Shown here piece by piece: positions 1 to 9,671 of a stretch of DNA of 64,000 nucleotides (its first letter is position 1; each line of letters begins with the position of its first letter). A program made the position numbers and the translations under genes. Source of the stretch: Phytophthora sp. 'mugwort' (Eukaryota > Oomycota > Peronosporomycetes > Peronosporales > Peronosporaceae); the NCBI GenBank assembly GCA_033558025.1, contig JAUCEF010000003.1, positions 3,312,001 through 3,376,000 of the forward strand, read 5' to 3'. Under the pieces are notes generated by a model. That model searched no databases, was not told the DNA's origin, and worked only from the letters and a program-made list of their open reading frames with translations.

Positions 1-1138
1 TGCTACCAAGCAATAAAAGGTCCTCGTACTCGTTCGCAAATCCTCACTCATCACAATCCAGGCGAAAGGATTTAGCTGAGCATCGTTACTATTTAAGTTT
101 CGATCTCAAAACTCTCCAAATCATCGATTTTCTTAAAGGCGCCGTGTGAGACACGCTCCAGTCGTATAATCATTCGGTAAACGTCGAGTACGGTAAGATT
201 GTTATACCATTGTTTTGATTTAGTATTGCTCCCGAGTTATGAAACTATTATTATTTTTTTTATGCCTCTCATCCTTACAGAGATTCTCTAAACCATCTAA
301 TAATTATGGCCAGTTGAAATATATAGGAAGTGGATAAAGTCACAACGTGCGTGCATGACTACTAAAATATAAAATCCCGATTATTAATACGGATACTTTT
401 CCATATATATGATATTGTTTTGTAAAATGATGATTAATTGTCTACACTAATGCCACATTTTTTCAGTTTCCGTTTGGTACTGTAGGCATCATACAAGCAA
501 AGTGAAAAATGACTCTCATGACATGTAGTTAGAAAGACATATCTTCACATTATGAGGATGTATTATATAACTTCCACTAATATACGATAACATGGCGTTA
601 ATGCTGGTGTGTTTAGCATTGTGCAAGGTGAGGACTGATGACGATGGCAGTAGACGCGCCGAAAGCTTTCCGCCTTATCAACGACACTCAAGAATATCTT
701 ATTTAAAGCGTATTAATTAGGATATGATATTTAGGAGCAATTTGAATTTCATGACGGACTTTTTAGAATTTCAGTGAATAACCCTATGCAATGGTGTACT
801 TTTTGTGAAGATCGCAGCTTCTAGTTATCGCATAATAAAAAAAAACTGAGAACGGTGTTGCAAAGTGGGAAGCAAACCTTTCCGGGTCCTAAAGAACGGT
901 TATGGACTGGAGATATGGAAATTGTTTGAATGTAAAACTTTATAAATTATGAATCCTGTTCGTCAGGAAAATATATTATCCTTTTGTGAGCTATGACTAC
1001 CAAACGCATAATTTATTGATTCACTGTTATTGATAATGCTATTTTCGGAGGCCTGGTTGTGCGACTATCTCCTGCTCCCACGCATAGCAACCGGGGCGTG
1101 AGCTGGCTACAGAGAGCGACGTGGCATTCGACGACTGT
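1..1138. other. AT-rich stretch with no recognisable gene
   Basis: No long open frame on either strand, no tRNA-like fold and no recognisable transposon protein was seen. The composition is clearly more AT-rich than the PX gene block from 8.3 kb onward. Confidence 0.6.
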
Positions 1139-1215
1139 CCCAAAGGTTGCGACGACTTCACTGCAGGTACAGTGTGACGCGCATTGGTTGTCGATGGCTG
1201 GCAGTCGCCAATTGG
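1139..1215 (-). pseudogene. Relic of the 3' end of a PX-family gene (like the gene at 8322-9671)
   Basis: Bases 1139-1160 are identical over 22 bp to 8410-8431, which lies inside the C-terminal coding part of the PX gene at 8322-9671. The similarity continues more weakly and ends with a 12-bp identity (1203-1214 against 8482-8493). Read on the minus strand it keeps the peptide KSSQPLG of that gene. No PX domain remains nearby, so this is a fragment left by an old duplication, now cut off from the cluster by the Mutator-like element. It is too short to say whether a whole gene once stood here. Confidence 0.55.
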
Positions 1216-1499
1216 TCGGACTCTAGGTGTTCGTGATCTGACATCGTGCCAGAGTCGGGCGTTTCCGTTCGCAAAGCTGGTACTGTATTGTCAACTCAGG
1301 CCAAGCTTTGGCAACTTGTCGAATTGTGGATTTGTCAGTGCTGTACTTCGTGTAGTCTCGCTTTGCTGGTTAGGACCGTGCCTTACGCGAGAAAGTTTTA
1401 TTGGATTCGCAATAAGGCAACGCGTTGCGGTACCTGCAAATACTCCTTCAAATTTGCCGGTGTCGTGATCCTGACGGTTCTGTTGGATAGAGTAAAGCA

Positions 1500-1543
1500 T
1501 TATATATATAGAGTGAGTGCCGCGCCCAACTGGGGAAAAGGTG
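1500..1543 (+). repeat. Left terminal inverted repeat of the Mutator-like element (degenerate)
   Basis: Starts with a TATATATATA run, then after about 10 bases GCGCCCAACTG and an A-rich stretch. The same order is found inverted at 5531-5577. The core GCGCCCAACTG is identical and the adjoining dozen bases are about 75 percent alike. Confidence 0.45.
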
Positions 1544-1702
1544 AAAAGGTGAAAACCGGGTCAGTTTTCAACCTACCCCGCTAGCTGGCTCTACAAATAT
1601 CCGTCCGGCGGATGCTGTATACATCCCCTGTATATCCGGCCCCCACCACTCATTTGTGGAAAACTAGCGCAGGGGGGGGGGATATGGCGCCCGATCTTAG
1701 CG

Positions 1703-3460
1703 GTGGTGAGGACGCCTCGTGAGGCAAGGGGTGATGCAGGCGAAGGCACATCTGCCTATTCGCGACCGGCTGAATCGATTAATGAGGAATGGGTGGACTC
1801 TTCCAACGAGACGTCGAGAAGTCCGAGTACCAACAAGTCGCAGTCGAAGCAGAGCCGCTCGGAAGATCGACGCATTCGCGGCGTACGCAAAACGAAGCTG
1901 AGGAAAACCATGAAGTCGAAGTGCACGTAGCCCCGCTTAATCGGAGGGAGTTTGAGTCTTGGGAGGATTTAGAGGCCTATCTGGAGGAGTATACGCAGCG
2001 TACTTATCAGGTATGCTGATGTCGTGAATTTGCTGTCCTGAATTTGCTGCCGTTCATATGATACTGACCATACTGACCGGTATTATATGTCAACAGGGTT
2101 TTCGCGTCCGAACAAACAATACCGTGGCTGCCAGAATGCTACGATACGCTCGACTTCTTCCATGAAGCTTTACCTCCATTGGAGTGGGGGAACTACAGGA
2201 AGACTTCGCTTGCACGCACTCGGGGAAGTACAAGGCACGTGGCAAAGGAAAGAGGAAGCGGATGGAGTCTAAAGCTATGGAGCGTAGAGCTCAGGTATGT
2301 TTCGTTTTCTGTTGGGTGTATTTCGGCATGAGTTGGATCAGATGGGCATGTGTTGGGACTCATTGTGTTCCTTTTACTAGTTTGGGTTTTGGTTGTGCTA
2401 ATTGGGTATCTGTTGTTACTTTAGACCAATGCCTGTGTTCAAGTGAAGGATGCCTCGGTTCCTACGTATGCTTTGAAGATTACCACGGCTCGGTTTGTGC
2501 AGGATCACTGGCTGAACAAGAACACGTTCAATCAGTATCCGCACAACCGAACTGCGTTCGAGACTGATGTGGTCAACACGGTGAAATGAGCTTCGGAAAG
2601 CTGGGGCAAAAAAGAAGAGTATTTTGAAGTACATCCACGACACGTCCACATGCAATCCATCCACCCAAGACGTGCATAATCTAGTCCGAAAGCTGAAGAA
2701 GCAAGAAAACACGGCTAACACCAGTGCGAAGAGGCTGAAGCAGAGGATGACTGAATTCTCTGAGGAGCCAGGATATATTGGTCGCATCTTCGTGGAATGT
2801 GTGCGGGATAAGGTATGCGAATCCTGTGCTTATAGGAATAAATAGGGAACTGACTCTAAGCCTCTTGTAGACAATCGCTACGTATATAACGATGAAGACG
2901 AAGCCTATGCGTAAAAGTTTGAACGATTTTCCAAAGTCTTGATGATTGATGCTACGCACGGAACCAATATTTCAAAGTACAAGGTTTTCTCGATTATGAC
3001 TCACGATACCTTTGGAAGGGACAGTTGTCCAGCATAGCGTTGTGCAGAACGAGCGTCGTAGTACTTTCCTGACGGCCTTAAAGAGTTCAAGAGGAGCAAC
3101 CCGGTATGGCGTCGGATCCAGTGTATACTGATCGACAAAGGCTTCACCGAGATCTCCAGCATCGTCCACAACCCCAAGGATGATCGCAAAATGCAGTTTC
3201 TTTCGAATTTGGTCAGTGAGCATGCGTGTGAGCTCGTTTATGAGCAATACATCTTGGCGACTAGAGGGCTAAGTATAAATACTACGACCTGGTCCCCGAT
3301 GTGATGTTGATGCAACACGATTCTGATGAGGAGGATGCACTTGACGGGGCCGCGGCGTGGATACTCGGTCACTAAACGTGACTGGTCATGCTCATGTCTT
3401 TTCACGAGCTCACGGCTGTTACCCTGCCGGCATGTCTTTTTTCTTCGGAAGGCCCTCAAT
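1703..3460 (+). pseudogene. ZSWIM/MULE-type transposase, broken
   Basis: Pieces of one protein are scattered over frames. The FESWEDLEAYLEEY segment near 1950-2000 is followed by an intron 2011-2096 (GTATGC...CAACAG), then a FAR1-like segment containing CTHSGKYKARGKGK. A second intron lies at 2295-2424 and a third at about 2813-2870. The core with LMIDATHGTN (Asp codon near 2948) and CILIDKGFTE (near 3130) matches the catalytic aspartates of MULE transposases. A SWIM finger follows: CSC at 3389-3397 and CRH at 3425-3433 (CxC...CxH). Stops at about 2168, 2588 and 2914 and several frameshifts make it non-functional. The family would bind element ends and cut DNA in the nucleus. Confidence 0.65.
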
Positions 3461-3773
3461 TGTGAGAACATTATTCCCACCTAACTGATAAATCCGAGGT
3501 GGTTGTTGGCATCTCTGCGTACGATCAATGATCGGGGGCTACCAGAAATTCTGGAGATTCATTTGCTGTCTCGAGGATTACCCAGACGTGACTACGACGT
3601 GGGATTCCAATTGGAAATTTCGAGAGGCCAATCAAGTGGCATCGGCTATCAGTGAGCACTTGAGTAGTCTGGGGATGAAAGAGTACATGAAGGACATGAA
3701 AATACTCTGAGGTGTAGCCACTTTGTTCAAGCACGGTGGATACGATGCGATTACACGAGAATCCGCATAACAT

Positions 3774-5140
3774 GACCCCGAGGAAGTTGAAGATATGGAT
3801 GGGGTGGAGAGTACATGCAGAGTCGAATTGGAAAATGTACTGAATGCAATCGACGCTCCTCCGCAGGTACCTGATACTGCATGCGAAGTTCGTTCGCCTT
3901 CAAGCTCGGAACAAACCACCAAGTCGTGCGACGAACGAAACCCTCTTGGGATCTGAAACCCAAGTGGGAGATCAGTTGGGTTCTGAGGCAGCCTAGTTGG
4001 ACAGCGAAACCCCGCGGGTAATACAGTTGGGCGAGAATACCCAGATGGCCACGGAGTTAAGGTGATTGCGCACAGGAATGGCATCGACATGCCCTGCTAC
4101 GGAGCACAATGAAACACAAGCAAGATCAATTGACCTCGCCAACGTCATAACGACTTTAAGATTGAAAGTCCACCGAAATCGAAAGGGCGACCCGAGCAAA
4201 ACCGAAAGCTGTGAAGGCAAAGCGAAACCGAGTCATCACTATGATCCAAGAAGATCTGGGCATGCATGAGAATAATCTCAACCTTCTTTCGCTGTACGAA
4301 TTGCTGGACAGCAATCCGTCGCTTAACTCGTCGCGCATGAAATTGACCCAGTTTATGCTGTTGGCGTTTATAACCAAGCCAAAGCCCCATATTGCTCACG
4401 AGATCTCGAAACCGCCAGCGACAAAACCTCTGCTCAGGTCAGAAGATATCGTCAGAATATTCCCCATGGACCTGATAACGGAATGCATGGCGAAGGGGAC
4501 CGCATACAAAGAAAACATCGTGGCGTCCGCGAATTAGACATTGCACTTGAAGTTGTTGGTGTCGGAGTCTTCGCCAACTCCACCTTAGCGCTCATGAAAA
4601 AATGGCACACAGCATCCAAAATAAAAAAAAGGTTGAGCGAGCGTTGGATTGGATGGAACAACTGCACTTCTCGCATACCACGAACACCAGTTGTTTTGTT
4701 GAATGTAACCGAGAGCTGCCTGCTCTACTAAAGGATATCCCACTCTTGTCCAACAAGGTACGGTCAACTTTGCTTTCTTTCCTATTTGAGATCTTAGCAA
4801 GCTATAAAATATGCTGTGAACAGGCTCAAGTGCTAGATCTCATTGCGAAAGAGTGCCTTACCGACGAGATAATGCATGTGGTATTGACAAGGAAGTATGG
4901 CAGTGATCCTAACATCGTAATATTTCAGCCTCAAAACTTGGGGTTGTTGTGGATGGACATATCGCAGCAAACCAGAGCGATATACAGGTAGCAATGTCGG
5001 GGCTGTCAAAGCAGATGGTGCTCATTCCCGTCAACTGCAACGGGAGTCATTGCTCTGTGATGATGGACCTCGCCAAAGGAAAGGTGTTCGTCTACGATTC
5101 AAGCACGTCCCCCTACCTGGAGAAAAACGCACTAATCATG
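3774..5140 (+). pseudogene. Ulp1/C48-type cysteine protease carried by the element, broken
   Basis: Downstream of the SWIM finger the frames encode a charged linker and then a peptidase C48-like region. The part from about 4600 reads through an intron at 4758-4823 (GTACGG...AACAG) and continues with a segment typical of the family (NIVIFQPQNLGLLW). It ends with VLIPVNCNGSHCSVMMDL and KVFVYDSS, which hold the expected catalytic histidine (NGSH) and aspartate. The catalytic cysteine block was not found, because the reading frame ends in the 47-bp repeat hairpin at 5119-5267. Stops near 4000, 4060 and 4537 add to the damage. In plants such proteases ride inside MULEs. Their role in transposition is unknown. 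Confidence 0.6.
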
Positions 5141-5267
5141 ATCTTGTATTTGGTGTTTATCTGTGTTTTTTTACGAAAAACGCACTAATCATGATCTTGT
5201 ATTTGGTGTTTATCTGTTAACACAGATAAACACCAAATACAAGATCATGATTAGTGCGTTTTTCTCC
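5119..5267. repeat. 47-bp segment present three times: two direct, one inverted (hairpin)
   Basis: The segment at 5119-5165 recurs directly at 5175-5217 and then inverted at 5221-5267. The third copy is a perfect reverse complement of the first over 47 bp. Copies two and three almost touch, giving a palindrome centred at the GTTAAC of 5216-5221. The first copy lies inside the protease coding frame, so the rearrangement happened within the gene and removed what followed. A fold-back or template-switch event is the likely origin. Confidence 0.85.
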
Positions 5268-5530
5268 ACAACCCGGCAAGCAAATAATCATGCTTGCGAT
5301 GTATGAAGGCACTTGTACTTAGAGGACGGACGAAGCAATGGCACTCTTGCACTTAAACACCAACGTCTTGAATGATCAGGTCATTGAGTCCACTCAGGAC
5401 GTATTTGATATCCGACTATACGTATAAAATCGCGAACTGGCTTTCTGAGTTGTAGCTCATTTGGGAGCCGTCTGGGATCCGGATGGGCTCACTTGGGCGT
5501 AGATGGGCTTAGTTGGGCGCAGTTGCCTCG

Positions 5531-5577
5531 TCACATTTTTCGCAGTTGGGCGCAGCAACGCGTGCCTTATATATATA
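5531..5577 (-). repeat. Right terminal inverted repeat of the Mutator-like element (degenerate)
   Basis: In reverse complement it runs from TATATATATA through about 14 bases to GCGCCCAACTGCG and an A run, mirroring 1500-1543. Just inside it the word GTTGGGCGCAG is repeated several times (5460-5550), so the end may hold sub-terminal transposase-binding repeats. Confidence 0.45.
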
Positions 5578-5731
5578 GGTGTTAAAATATGCAGCTCTAT
5601 ATATTCCATGTGTTTTTCAGAATTTACTTGGTGAATGGGTTTATTGCCAACTCAAGGCTGATTAATTTTACTGTATTTTTTGGAGCGTGAAATCCGAATA
5701 AATATTTGTAAGCCATATTGAGCTGTCGGTT

Positions 5732-6202
5732 TTGACAGGTATACCGGATTTATGTTCCCTCAGATGCAGCGCTAGCAGATGGATGCACCGAAAGATGTTA
5801 TTCCCTTTGCCAGCTATCCAGCATGCATCTGCGTTCGCGACTGAAGCCACGAAGCCACGATACGTGTTCGCGACAGCTACGCCTGCTCCATTTTTGCCAG
5901 AATGCCCCTCATTCCCACAACAGAGTCGCACAGTTTGTGATATCAAGGAAATACACAGCTTTCTCGACGGCAAGAAAATCGCTGCCCTGCCATACTCTTC
6001 ACCTTCTACGGGACCCCGTCCCCAGCGTAATAGCAGTACCCTGTCGTATCGTGTATCACGTCCTCTATCGGTAAGATTTTTATTGGCCTTTCAGCTGCAT
6101 CTCTTTAGAAACTAACGATCGTAGCATCAAGAGCTCGGAATTCTAGACAGCCCGTGTCAGTCTTGCTTCTTACTATCTTGTGTCGTCGATGGAACGGACT
6201 AA
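5732..6202 (+). CDS. Possible small two-exon gene, unknown product
   Basis: An open frame from ATG at 5732 runs 113 codons to a clean splice donor (GTAAGA) at 6071. The putative intron, 6071-6124, is 54 bp, with CTAAC ten bases before its final TAG, which is a textbook short-intron arrangement for oomycetes. Exon two, 6125-6202, stays in frame for 25 codons to TAA. The protein of about 138 residues is Ser/Pro-rich and resembles nothing recognised. It has no signal peptide or membrane segment. It could be a chance frame next to a transposon end, and the start is uncertain. Confidence 0.25.
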
Positions 6203-6405
6203 ATAAGCAGCTACAGTGCTGGCTACCGGTAGTGAGATCAAGAAGAAGACAGCCCTTCCATTTTCGAAGCGCCGTCAGTCCGGACGGATTCGACGACTAG
6301 AGTCAGCAATCTTGAGACCAGCCACACGTAACTATTTCATCGAGCGCGGTCAACTAGTAATAACGCTTAAAAAATCCCAAGAACGATATCCGGAAAATCA
6401 AAAAG

Positions 6406-6450
6406 CGAGATGATAATAATTAAAAAAAATGGTTAATTATAATCATCTCG
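6406..6450. repeat. AT-rich hairpin, 18-bp arms
   Basis: Arms 6406-6423 and 6433-6450 are complementary at 17 of 18 positions with a 9-base loop. Flanking A and T runs could extend the stem. It lies just left of the inverted-repeat element at 6468 and may be a separate miniature element. Confidence 0.7.
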
Positions 6451-6467
6451 TTTTTTGCGAACTGCAT

Positions 6468-7136
6468 ATGGGTACTTATTTTGGACTGTACACTTCGAAT
6501 TTCTAACTGGTCACTTCAGCACCAAACTCACTCAACTAGCCACTTTTTCTGTGTCAGCTGATCAAATAGAAAAATAAATGTTTCCGAGATAGTCAATTTT
6601 TACTTATTGAGTGCTCACTTCTAGAATAAAAGTTATTCTATAACTTTTAGAATAACTTTTTTCTATTAAACTTATAGAATTATAAAAGTTATTCAAGCGT
6701 TACGAGCCGTAGGGGGCGTAAGGTTTGGACGCAGCGAGCCGTGAGGGGTATAGTGATCGCGCGGAACGCGTAGTTAGGGTGTAGAAGCAAATAGAGAGGA
6801 ACGCCGCCTGTGTTTTAAGATCCGTGTGCGTAGCACGCAGTCTTAAACCCAGGCCATTAACTGCCCACGCGCCGTGAGGGGGGTTGAGATCGCGTAGTTA
6901 GGGTGTAGAAGCAAAGAGAGACGAACGCTGCATGTGGTTCAGGCAGCGTTCGAACCAGGCCATTAACTGCCTACGAGATGCTAGGTGCATTTTGCAGCCT
7001 CGTTTGAATTCCCAACTAGTCGTTTTTGGCGTACCAGCTAACTAGTTGACAACCCAAAAGAGACTAGCTGACGCATTTTGATGTCGAAGTGACAAGTTAA
7101 AGATTCAAAAGTGTACAGTTGAAATATGCACCCACT
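6468..7136. mobile_element. Non-autonomous inverted-repeat element (MITE-like), about 670 bp
   Basis: The left end 6468-6556 and the right end 7053-7136 are inverted copies of about 85 bp, roughly 70 percent identical by eye. They share CTGTACACTT and GTCACTT words at matching positions. The centre is GC-richer and contains a tandem duplication (6738-6972) and short AT hairpins (about 6620-6700). No coding capacity was seen. The superfamily is unknown because no target-site duplication could be fixed. Confidence 0.5.
6738..6972 (+). repeat. Two imperfect tandem copies of a 105-120 bp segment
   Basis: Copy one (about 6738-6858) and copy two (about 6869-6972) share GCCGTGAGGGG, TAGTTAGGGTGTAGAAGC and CCAGGCCATTAACTGCC in the same order. 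Each holds its own small inverted repeat between these words. They form the core of the inverted-repeat element around them. Confidence 0.7.
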
Positions 7137-7268
7137 CCATAGTGAAGGCTTATGACTACCAACATAACAATTAGGCTCATGATAGCTCGCTTCATTCACT
7201 AATCACCACGGTGTAGTAGAACATCATATGACAAGCATTCAGTTAGTTCAGCCCACAAGGCCAAATCT

Positions 7269-7740
7269 TCAGTGTCCTCCGCGTTGGGAACGCAGACTCC
7301 CTCGATCTCGACCGAATGTCAACGTGACATTGATGCCACCTTGAATTGGAAATCCACCTGCTTGAGCTGAGTGCCAACGATTCTTGATCGCATTGTCCGT
7401 TCTTCCATGTAAGTGCAGAGCGATTCGGGACCATGCGTCCGGGGTCAAGCTGGTTACGCCATCGTTCCCGGCATTGCTTTGCAGTCCTTCCTGGCAGGAA
7501 TGAAGCCATGATTGTCCACTGATTCGCCCTTTGGCAGCCTACCAAAGATCTCACCACTGTGTCTTCCTCCGTGCTCCATGGCTGTCGGGTGGAAGGCGTC
7601 CAGCGACTCTGGAGTTCATCCCAACGAGTGCGACACACATCTTGTGACCGATTCGGGACATCTGCGGCGATCATATCCCATCGACGCACTCCGTGGCGAC
7701 GCACAGCATTGCGAAGTAAATCATCCTACTTCGCCACAAA
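7269..7740 (-). pseudogene. Three-repeat Myb (R1R2R3) DNA-binding protein, pseudogene fragment
   Basis: On the minus strand, repeat R1 is seen as DDLLRNAVRRHGVRRW...RTRW, with an in-frame TAG at 7728-7726 just before it, where Myb repeats normally have an acidic residue. Repeat R2 is complete (PWSTEEDT...NQWTIMASFLPGRTAKQCRERW). After LDP near 7440 the frame breaks. R3 lacks its first helix and continues one frame over as AWSRIALHLHGRTDNAIKNRWHS, ending at TGA 7271-7269. So a deletion plus frameshift joined R2 to the second half of R3, in addition to the nonsense codon. Intact relatives are nuclear transcription factors. Nothing upstream of R1 was recognised. Confidence 0.75.
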
Positions 7741-8321
7741 AATTGGTAATTAAATACATATATCAAAAACGCGTGACAACATAGCAACGTTAGCGCACGT
7801 ACTTCACGTGAAGTCCACACTGGAGCTTGCATCTTGGTGGTGGGCCATGAAGGTTTTCGCAATGAACCCTTTGCAACAGCGAAGACGCTAAATGGGGTGC
7901 GTGCCTTTTTCGTAAAGTACGATATCCGGCACGAGCGGCGTTGGCCTATCAACGCCAAACTTGGCTAATAATCTTTCTTGCGACGAGGCTTCCTGGTTGC
8001 GGCTATCGATCTGTGCGCCAAGTGAAGAAAGCACTCATCCGCAAAAGCGACGTGTTTCTTGCAGCCAGATCGTTCAAGTCGAGTAGTTCCTCGGCAAACA
8101 TAGGTTTGCACCGAACTTTTCGTAATCCCCACAGGTTCCATCTCTTACGTAAGCTCCGCTGCAAAATTGAAAAAACTGGCACAGCAAAATGCGCTCCTTC
8201 GCCCATAATGTTTTCTTTTTTACAACCGATCAAACCCAATTCTGAAGAAACTCAAACGGAGACTCGAATTTTTTTTGGCGTTGAGTTTGACTTTATATTT
8301 CTTTAACAATGTGCATCCCAC
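7741..8321. other. No gene recognised; possible transposase scraps
   Basis: A minus-strand frame at 8003-8239 has a basic, Trp-rich stretch that faintly resembles the middle of Tc1-like transposases, but no catalytic motif is present. Nothing else was seen before the 3' end of the first PX gene. Confidence 0.35.
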
Positions 8322-9671
8322 TTAAATAACACATCGCTTTCGCGTCGTGAGTTTGCTCCGGATCGAATTGAATAACGAGAGACGCGGCGTCCGAGGAATG
8401 TTCTCCAGCCCCAAAGGTTGCGACGACTTCATTTCAGGCGCAGTGCGATGCTCTCCGGCGGGCGACGGTTTCGCACTCGAAAGTCGCCAATTGTCCAACA
8501 TATCGAGGTCAATTTGGCAGACTGACGAGGCCCTTGAGGACGATGCAACCGAAGCGCGGGGGGTACATGGGGACCCTTGAAAAGGTCCCGTCGGGGTGCC
8601 GTCGTGCCCCATTCCGATCAGCGTTGTTTCTTCCGATTCACAATCGCCGAAAACTGCCAGCGTTTCCAACGGCGACGTCAACTGTTGCGAAGGAGCTGGA
8701 GATTCCCACACATTTTTCAGTTTGTTCGTTGGCACTTGGCTTGTTGCGACAATGGGAGTCCGTTTAGCGCCGGCACTAGCGCGCAGCCTCATAAACCGAC
8801 TGCTCATGGACTCGGCGCGCCAACAAGCGAAAACCTGCTCATCTGACCGAGTTTTATGCAAGGCGCACATGGCACAGCACACGCGTTGGCCTGCCACAAC
8901 TTTGTCCAAGCTGGCGATTGTGGCGTCTTCTTCTGCTGGCATTTCTTCGTCTAGATCATCAAAACTTGCAGCGGTTGACCTGCTTGACTGCCCGAAAGTA
9001 TCGCCGGTCGAATTCCTGTCCTCCCCAATCTCGAACACGAACGACTCGGAGAAGGTTTTTGCCAAAGGTCGGTCGCTGGTCGGCGAGTTTAGACACTCTT
9101 TGCCGGCAACATCGTTGCGGTTCGTGATAAACGAAATCACTTCCGGTGCGACTTTTTCCATCAAGACAGCGCACTTGTGGTTGAGCGGGTTAAGCAAAAC
9201 TCGCTGCAAAGTGGCAACAAGTCTGGCAAGTGCTTGACGCTGGTTTTCCACGACGCAAGGCCTTGGTCCGTGACCGCCAACTCGGAACAAGTGGTGGCCC
9301 GCTCGTCCAGCAGGCAAAGCGTGTTGCATGTACGCGTAGAGCCATGGGCACTCGGCGAAGCACAAGTGGCCACGACTCAGCACCTTGAGCACTCGACTCT
9401 GGAACGCCCGGCACTGGGAATAGGATCGTAGGTGGCGCCAGGTTGAACACGACTTGTTGTCATGCACGGTGAGTGCAAATGCTGACGCATCTCGAGTTAT
9501 GGTCTTCGTAGTGACTTCGACCGTCACGCTGGCGAAGGTGGCGACAGATCGAGCCAGCGTCTTGGCCACTTTCGAAGTGTTCGAATCCGGTCGAAAACGG
9601 CTGGCATAGATCGCCGAGCACTTAGGGTGGCGCTGCAGCGGCGTGTCTGATGATTGCGTCTCCATTGGCAA
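8322..9671 (-). CDS. PX-like domain protein A, long form with RING remnant
   Basis: 449 residues, the longest and most diverged member of the cluster. The PX-like region spans about residues 45-185. It has RSYSQC at the place of the PX Arg-Arg-Tyr-Ser motif, then GHLCFAECPWLY (101-112), which is the family's Cys/His insertion, and an Arg-rich helix with LVATLQRVLL. PX domains bind phosphoinositides, usually PI3P on endosomes. Whether this one does is inferred. A CCAMC motif at 265-269 sits where siblings start their RING finger, but no further zinc ligands follow. Instead there is a roughly 180-residue Ser/Thr/Pro-rich tail unique to this gene. The start is the first ATG of the open frame. 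A first exon further upstream cannot be excluded. Confidence 0.7.
   Translation of the reverse strand: MPMETQSSDTPLQRHPKCSAIYASRFRPDSNTSKVAKTLARSVATFASVTVEVTTKTITRDASAFALTVHDNKSCSTWRHLRSYSQCRAFQSRVLKVLSRGHLCFAECPWLYAYMQHALPAGRAGHHLFRVGGHGPRPCVVENQRQALARLVATLQRVLLNPLNHKCAVLMEKVAPEVISFITNRNDVAGKECLNSPTSDRPLAKTFSESFVFEIGEDRNSTGDTFGQSSRSTAASFDDLDEEMPAEEDATIASLDKVVAGQRVCCAMCALHKTRSDEQVFACWRAESMSSRFMRLRASAGAKRTPIVATSQVPTNKLKNVWESPAPSQQLTSPLETLAVFGDCESEETTLIGMGHDGTPTGPFQGSPCTPRASVASSSRASSVCQIDLDMLDNWRLSSAKPSPAGEHRTAPEMKSSQPLGLENIPRTPRLSLFNSIRSKLTTRKRCVI

Larger units (their letters stand above)
1500..5577 (+). mobile_element. Degenerate Mutator-like element with SWIM transposase and C48 protease
   Basis: About 4.1 kb bounded by imperfect inverted ends (1500-1543 and 5531-5577). 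Inside, on the plus strand, lie in order a MULE/FAR1-type N-terminus, a DDE-like core, a SWIM zinc finger, and then a cysteine protease of the Ulp1/C48 family. All are interrupted by stops and frameshifts. MULEs that carry an Ulp1-like protease are known from plants, and ZSWIM-like MULE proteins are abundant in oomycetes. No target-site duplication was found. The element is dead. Confidence 0.6.

Noticed and set aside
8003..8239. Tc1-like transposase fragment
   Set aside because: Only a vague resemblance in a basic Trp-containing stretch, with no DDE motif and no inverted ends.
8322..8333. CaaX prenylation motif at the C-terminus of PX protein A (ends RCVI)
   Set aside because: The cysteine is third from the end, not fourth, so it does not fit the CaaX rule.
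8596..9237. Plus-strand 213-codon frame opposite PX gene A
   Set aside because: Antisense shadow of the PX coding sequence with no domain of its own.
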